64,000 bases of DNA from Caenorhabditis elegans (lineage: Eukaryota > Nematoda > Chromadorea > Rhabditida > Rhabditidae): positions 11,718,001 to 11,782,000 of the forward strand of contig NC_003283.11 of NCBI RefSeq assembly GCF_000002985.6. The letters are read 5' to 3'. The notes below the pieces were generated by a model. It saw only the letters and a program-made list of their open reading frames with translations, was not told the origin of the DNA and made no database searches. The first letter of the stretch is position 1. Every line of letters starts with the position of its first letter. The position numbers and the translations under genes are program-made. Positions 58,491 to 64,000 of this stretch are shown in pieces.

Positions 58491-59770
58491 TTTCATATTT
58501 TTTTAAATCTTTCTCGACTAGTTTTTTTAATTCAAAAGTTTTGTTTTATTTTCATTCACTTGACACACTTCCGAGAGACTCATTCGTTTAATATCATCGG
58601 GTATTTTCATCGAAATAAATATTTCCTACACTTAATTTTCCATAAATACTGTTTTTGGCGAATCAATTTGAACTGGAATCTAATCGTTTTCAGGGGATAA
58701 TTGGATGATATCCTCTTCACTTTCCAAATTATTAAACATGCAGGAAATCACTAATAATCCAGATTACAAATGTCTATTTGTTTGCGGACGAGGAGCCAAT
58801 GTACAGTAAAGAAGAAGGAAAATGTGCATTGTTTGCCACAAAACGCGGCTCTTAACTCTCAAAATCGTTCCTCCCGAGTTTTTCTCTGAAGGATTTTCGA
58901 GATGATTCACTTTGAAACTATCTTTGCGGATATTTCTTTTCGATCGAACGGCGGTAAGATTTTTTATTTTTTCTGTTGCAAAATTTGAAATCATACTGAT
59001 CTGAACTTCCATAATCTATGATTTCCATGACTGATCCATGACTGAGAATTAATGAGACTGTAAAAATATATATCCAAAACATAAAAATAATAGTTTATCT
59101 AGTTTTTAAATTGCCAAGTTCATAAAAGTCGATTATTTGTACCAGGTACTATTTGTTTCCAGATATTTTTTTTGGTTTGATTGTGTACAAAACGCATTGG
59201 AAATAGAACAGTTTAATATGACATTCAAAACGTTAATTCTTTGCTCTCTCAAAAACCTGCCACGTAAACACAAAGATTTCTACCGTTTTTAACTATAAAC
59301 ATTTTAAATTAGGTCCAGGTAGTTGTCTCTATTCAAACATTAAACTATCCTTCCGGGTTCTTTTCTTGTTAGCTGAATAAAAATCTACATTTCTATTTCA
59401 AAAAATTGTTAGCAGCTGATTACCAGCTAGTTTATCGAATACTTTGGTTGTTCCTTTAATGGGATTCGACCAAAATAAAGTTTTTGTGGGTTTTGAACTT
59501 ACGTTTCAATTGGTCATGCCAGAACATTTTAGGGGTTCAAAGCTAAAAAAGTTTGACTGAGAATTTTAAATTATTTAAAATTTTTCGTAGTTTTTTGTTA
59601 CGATATTCGGCCATGTTAGACTATGAAACGTGAATTCAGACTAAACGCTCATAACTGTTTTCTCCCTAATTTATTGGCTCTGAGAAACTTTAAAATAAAA
59701 ACCTTTTTTACTCTACTTCTGCTCTCTCTACTACCTTCTTTCCAAATTTGAGCAATTTTCAGACTTTCAG
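58491..59770. other. Gap upstream of the GST-like gene
   Basis: 1.28 kb with no supported gene. A stretch near 59590-59645 ('cgatattcggcc...ttagac...ttcagactaaa') loosely resembles the inner right end of the element in the daf-11 intron and may be a decayed relative. Confidence 0.4.
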
Positions 59771-62700
59771 ATGTTTTGGAAGAAAAAATCGAAATCAAAA
59801 TCTTCTTCGGCATCAACGCCAATCAAATCGACCTCTTTGCCAACAATAAACGAAGTAAGTTTCATTTTTTGTGGGAATTCAGAAAAATAATCATCTTTCT
59901 GTTTTTTTTCTTTTCATTTGAAATCCGATCCCAAAATGTTTACGTGTGTGGCGATAATAAACGATCATCTCTTTCACATCTGAATCTCTTATTCTCATAT
60001 ACTCTATTTCTCATTTCTCTTGGCAAGCCTATGATGTCTTTTTGACGCGTGTTCTGCCCTCCGTCGCTTCTTATCACTGATTGTTTGTCTTCATTTACCC
60101 CCGTCTTGATGATGTACTATAAAACCGGAGAAAATGACACAAAAGACTTTTGTTGCAAATTTTCATTTCTCATGTAAACATTCGGTTCAATCGAACACCC
60201 GACATTTCGAGGATTTTATTCCACAGGTCAATTATATTCACTGGTAGATTAAAACTCATTTTTTTTCGTGGATCATCAGCTTCAAATTTGATTCTAGCAT
60301 AATTTTTAAAGTTCTTTAAGTTTTGTGTTCATTCTGCCATCAAAATATGATCACCAATTTTTTAAGCTCATTTGCAAATCACAAGTTTTATTGCGGGTGA
60401 CATCAACATTTAAGCAATAATTTGGAAGTATATTTGAAACTTTTTTTTTGAATTTCAAAAAAAAACAGCGTTATGGAGTAAAACACATACATAGTTCAGA
60501 AATAAGTTATCTTTTAAATTGAGCTTTGAAGTTAAAAAAAACTAATAGATGAGATATTTAGATAAGTTCTAAACGTGACTTCATCAAAATCATTGAAAAT
60601 TAAATTTAATATCACATTGAATTTTTATTCATTATAATAGTTGTTCTAAAATATTTTGGCTGGAACTCTCAATTTTGATGTTACTGATCTAATTTACTTT
60701 AGAAAAACTGATTTTTGAATTTGTCACTTTTTTGATAGGAACAAATACCAACTTTAAAAACTTATTCCTATTCTTAAGGAAATCACAAATTTCCTCAGTT
60801 TTCTCCATTAATATTGGTTCTGAAACTCATATATTTGATATCTCTCGGTTCATTATAAAAACCGGTTTTTGCAATAAATAGACCATGAATTATTTTGATT
60901 TATTAAATATTTTCATTCATTCTGTTTCTGCATCTCATTTTAATGAATTTATTCATTTTCATTATCTTTTTTTGTGTTCAACGCAGTTTTATGGTAGCTT
61001 CGGGTGATCGCTTGTGCTACTAGAAGTTGTCTTTCAATCTGATTTTTGTTTAATTTTTTAATAAAATATAATGATTACCTATACTTGAATATCCAAAAAA
61101 GTTTCAAATCAATTTTCCAAATTTCAATTCCGTACATTTCTATTTAAACTCTGTAAACTTATTCGATATTCAATTTTTAATACTTATATAAATAATATGG
61201 CATTTTTGATAAATTTATTTTAAAATAGTTATCATACATTGGGAATTTAAACAACAAGTTGGGTTTACTACAACACGGTTTTTTCAAATTTCAACCAACA
61301 ACAAATTGAAATTGTTTGCGTAACGTTTCTTCTCTATTGTCAATCATTCGCAACTTTGGAAATGTTTACTCGAAATTTGTGAAAATGAATGAAAACTTTC
61401 AAATGACCCATTGGAATTCTCAGTTTGAATCTCCTCCTCGATAGATAAATTTATCGTAATCTTCATCTAGATGTTCACGTCAACCTGACCCTTTTTACAT
61501 CTTTGACATAAATATTCGCATGCCATTTTCATGTATCAATGCCTCATGGTGTTTAGTGTTCAATGCCATTTTTTCCTTTTCCGATCGATCGTCTCTTTCT
61601 CTCCATTTTCAATTTTCCCTCTTTTTCTTCTTACACTCTTTCAATTTCAGTGTATTTCTCTCATATTTCCGTCAAAATTTCTGTCAGTTGTGAGAAGCTA
61701 TGTGAGACGTTTTTTTTTCTCAAAAACATCAATTTTTCATAGCTCCCGGCACTGGATAAGCCAATTCGTTTTTCTAAAATTTTTATTTTCATCTGACTTC
61801 TGCTATATCAAAGTTTTTAGCAATCCAAAATTTTTGTTATTTGTTTTCATTTTCAAATATCTGCCCTTTTATGGATATCACTTTGAATTATAATCAAGTA
61901 ATTGATAAGAGGAACAGTTGTTCTTTCAATTCAAATCAAATTAACTTCTTCTCTCATCTTATTGCAAACCAAACACTTCTGCGGGGAAAAAGTGTCACTT
62001 TTGAAACTAGATTGATGGTGATGGATGAGAAGGTGAAGGTTTTCTAGTATTAGAGAGCCAATTCCATTTTTTTTTGTTGGCTGAACGATTGATTTCTAAA
62101 AAAAATGAAAAGTTAATTTAAGTTTGAACATTTCATAACGCTCATTTTAATACCGAATGATTTATTTGAACGTTTTCAAAAGCACTGCTTCAAAATGTAT
62201 AGTTTTAAAATTAAATAAAGCGATTATATAATGTCTCAATGCAGCTGAAAATTTGTTCTCTTTTTTTCAACTTTGGGTTGTAGTTATGTTGTGATGATTC
62301 CAATTACCAACTGTGCCTAAGGTTTTCCAAAAATACCAACATTTTGGTGATGAACCAATATTTAAAGAAAAAGTTTTAAAAACATTATATTGTCGTATCA
62401 TTTCAGAAAAGAACAATTTTCAATATTCGAAAAACAAATGTTCAGACATCGAGACGAGATTTCTTGATATATGGTTGTTTCGTAAAACTTTAATGGCATT
62501 TAGGAATAAAATGTTCTCTTTTGCTACTGTTACCTTTTAAAAATCCATTTTCGAAAATAAACTAAATTATCAAAAAAATTTTCGATTATGAATCAAGAAA
62601 TCTCAATGGAGTTCTTACATTGGAATTCTTATTCAAATTTGTCCTGTATGACAGGAATAAAAATGGAAATGCTCTAATTTCCAAATTTCCTCACAATTAA

Positions 62701-64000
62701 ATATTACATACCATTTTCGAAAGAATTCGTAAAGTTTGGTTTATTTCACATTTCTTCAACGAAAAAAAAATAGAAAAATATACAGGTTTTAAGATTTCAA
62801 AAATTGCCTATTTCTCCTAGAAATTAGTTCAATCTTAAAAATAGTTTACCTAGAAACAAAACAGACAGAAAATTTGGAACTTGACGAATGTCAATTGCAA
62901 GTCTGCAGGTGTCGTGAAAAACACGAATGAGCTGCTTGATTTTTCTTGATCAGCCTTTCCCTTGACCATGCTCATAATAGCATTTGAAATCAAGAGACGC
63001 AGACAAAGATAAATGAGTTCCGTCTGTGATTTGCTTTCCCCCTCCAACAACTCATTCCTCACCCGATTTCTCCAAAAAACTTATTCTTATTGTAATAAAA
63101 GAAAACAGAATATATCAATAAAATGACTCCAAGCCTTGCTCTACAGTATTCTATTACTTATGCCCTTTCTCCAAAGTTCGTGGTTCGTGTTTTCTTCCTT
63201 TTTTCATAATTTAACTCATTGGACGTTTAAGTAGAAAATTGCAATTTTAATTTCAGAAATCATCAAGCAGTGGCCGACATCTCAGTGTTTCTGTAAGCTC
63301 AACAACTCAGAAGAACTTTGTGAGTTTTTTTTTCAGAGGAAGGCTCTGCCTGACTGGAATTCTTTCACTTTTTAATCTAAAAAACGATAATAGTATTTAG
63401 AAATTCAATTTCAGTTTCAGCCAAGCCCTGTTCAAAGCCGAAAGAATAAAATGGACACAATGCACGGATTTCTAGTTCCAACCTACACTTTACATGATTT
63501 TGATGATGGGGAAGAATGTAAAGTTGTCAGAATGATATTCCAAATGTCTAGAGTTCCATATGAGTTCAAGCATGTTCATCGAGATGATTACATTCTTGAA
63601 GGTATGTGTTTTTTTTTAATTTGCATGGTTTTTATATGTATTTTTCACCAAAGACTTTACGAAGCAACTACATTAGTGACTACTGTATAGTGCAATAATG
63701 ATTTTTAACGTTGCGTTTGGGAATAATAAAAGAGAATATACGGTTCATATAACGAGAACAATATAGATCAAGATTTAAGTATTTCGAATAACAGCTAACA
63801 AATGTTTTTCCAGATTACCCATTCTATGCTCTCCCAACACTTGAAATGAATGAAAGAAAGTACGGAAGTGTTTTGTCAATTTGCAGACACTTGGCTTGGA
63901 GATACAGTAAGTTTTGAAAATTTTCTGTTTTCATCGTATCTATTAGTTTTAAAGATTTGTCTGGAAAAACGGCATACGATGATGCTCAAGTTGATGATAT
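59771..64000 (+). CDS. Sigma-like glutathione S-transferase homologue with N-terminal extension (partial)
   Basis: 5' part of a gene that continues past the right edge. Exons 59771-59854, 63257-63319, 63415-63601, 63814-63906 and 63955-edge are in phase. The first exons encode a Lys/Ser-rich extension (MFWKKKSKSKSSSAS, SSSSGRHLSVSVSS) absent from ordinary GSTs. The thioredoxin-like N-domain follows: YTLHDFDDGEECKVVRMIFQ, YEFKHVHRDDYILEDYPFYA, LPTLEMNERKYGSVLSICRH. This matches the sigma-class layout, with the LPTLE cis-Pro for glutathione and a GS-type S residue. The catalytic Tyr position (LTYF in typical enzymes) reads LHDF, so activity may be lost. A second start at 63451 (MDTMHGF) would give a protein without the extension. 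Intron 1 is 3.4 kb. Confidence 0.82.
59855..63256 (+). other. Long first intron of the GST-like gene
   Basis: 3.4 kb, unusual beside the 45-60-bp introns nearby. It is strongly AT-rich with many A and T runs. Short frames (61531-61893 and others) are T-rich low complexity. No embedded gene, tRNA or hairpin was recognised. It may hold enhancers or an alternative promoter for the short isoform starting at 63451. Confidence 0.45.

Noticed and set aside
61531-61893. 120-codon Phe/Ser-rich plus-strand frame in the long intron
   Set aside because: T-rich low complexity inside an intron whose flanking exons are in phase; no domain.
1-64000. CRISPR arrays, bacterial operons, prophage, integrases
   Set aside because: The window is a metazoan nuclear region with spliced genes; no direct-repeat/spacer array and no prokaryotic genes were seen.
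1-64000. tRNA, rRNA or snRNA genes
   Set aside because: I looked by eye for tRNA T-loop/anticodon patterns and for SL, U1, U2, U4 and U6 sequence cores and found none. A covariance-model scan would be needed to exclude weak ones.

Overview
The window reads as nematode nuclear DNA. It is AT-rich, with many short introns (about 45-60 bp, GTAAG...TTTTCAG), genes packed on both strands, and acceptor-like TTTCAG sequences just before several start codons, as expected for SL trans-splicing. Many products match known Caenorhabditis elegans genes closely (DAF-11, RHR-2, NPP-22, SPE-42, SMOC-1, SYX-5, SEL-11, mir-61, mir-250). I therefore place it on C. elegans chromosome V. Gene identities come from reading the translations and from memory of the families; no search was run.

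Left part (1-19 kb, minus strand): four genes transcribed right to left. They are spe-42 (sperm DC-STAMP/RING membrane protein), npp-22 (NDC1 nucleoporin), rhr-2 (Rh-type ammonia/CO2 channel) and daf-11 (receptor guanylyl cyclase of the chemosensory dauer pathway). Introns and gaps carry small inverted-repeat elements.

Middle part (22-44 kb, plus strand): a gene I do not recognise encodes a protein of about 3,040 residues. One exon of 5.8 kb is built from tandem repeats of an acidic 'I-x-[LM]-[DE]-x-[VI]-F' motif, and a Cys module (CxCxxCRL) flanks the array. Only 160 bp downstream lies an ACC-synthase-like PLP enzyme. Then come smoc-1 (BMP modulator), a PTP-fold protein lacking the WPD acid, and a small Met-Gly-tailed protein.

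Right part (44-64 kb): two tandem MCFD2-like EF-hand proteins (minus) diverge from syx-5 and sel-11 (plus). Together these four form a cluster of early-secretory and ER quality-control genes. Antisense, just downstream of sel-11, are the microRNAs mir-250 and mir-61. Their promoter side carries two LAG-1 (CSL/Notch) consensus sites and a TATA-like box. A Ca2+-dependent ATP-Mg/Pi mitochondrial carrier and a LYCAT-type lysophospholipid acyltransferase follow. Last is the 5' part of a sigma-like GST gene with a Ser/Lys-rich N-terminal extension and a 3.4-kb intron; it runs off the right edge.

The most interesting unexplained object is the giant repeat protein. Exon joins given below were checked for GT/AG ends. 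Reading frame was summed over complete exon sets for the plus-strand genes and both EF-hand genes. The minus-strand genes daf-11, rhr-2, npp-22 and spe-42 are less exact at individual boundaries.
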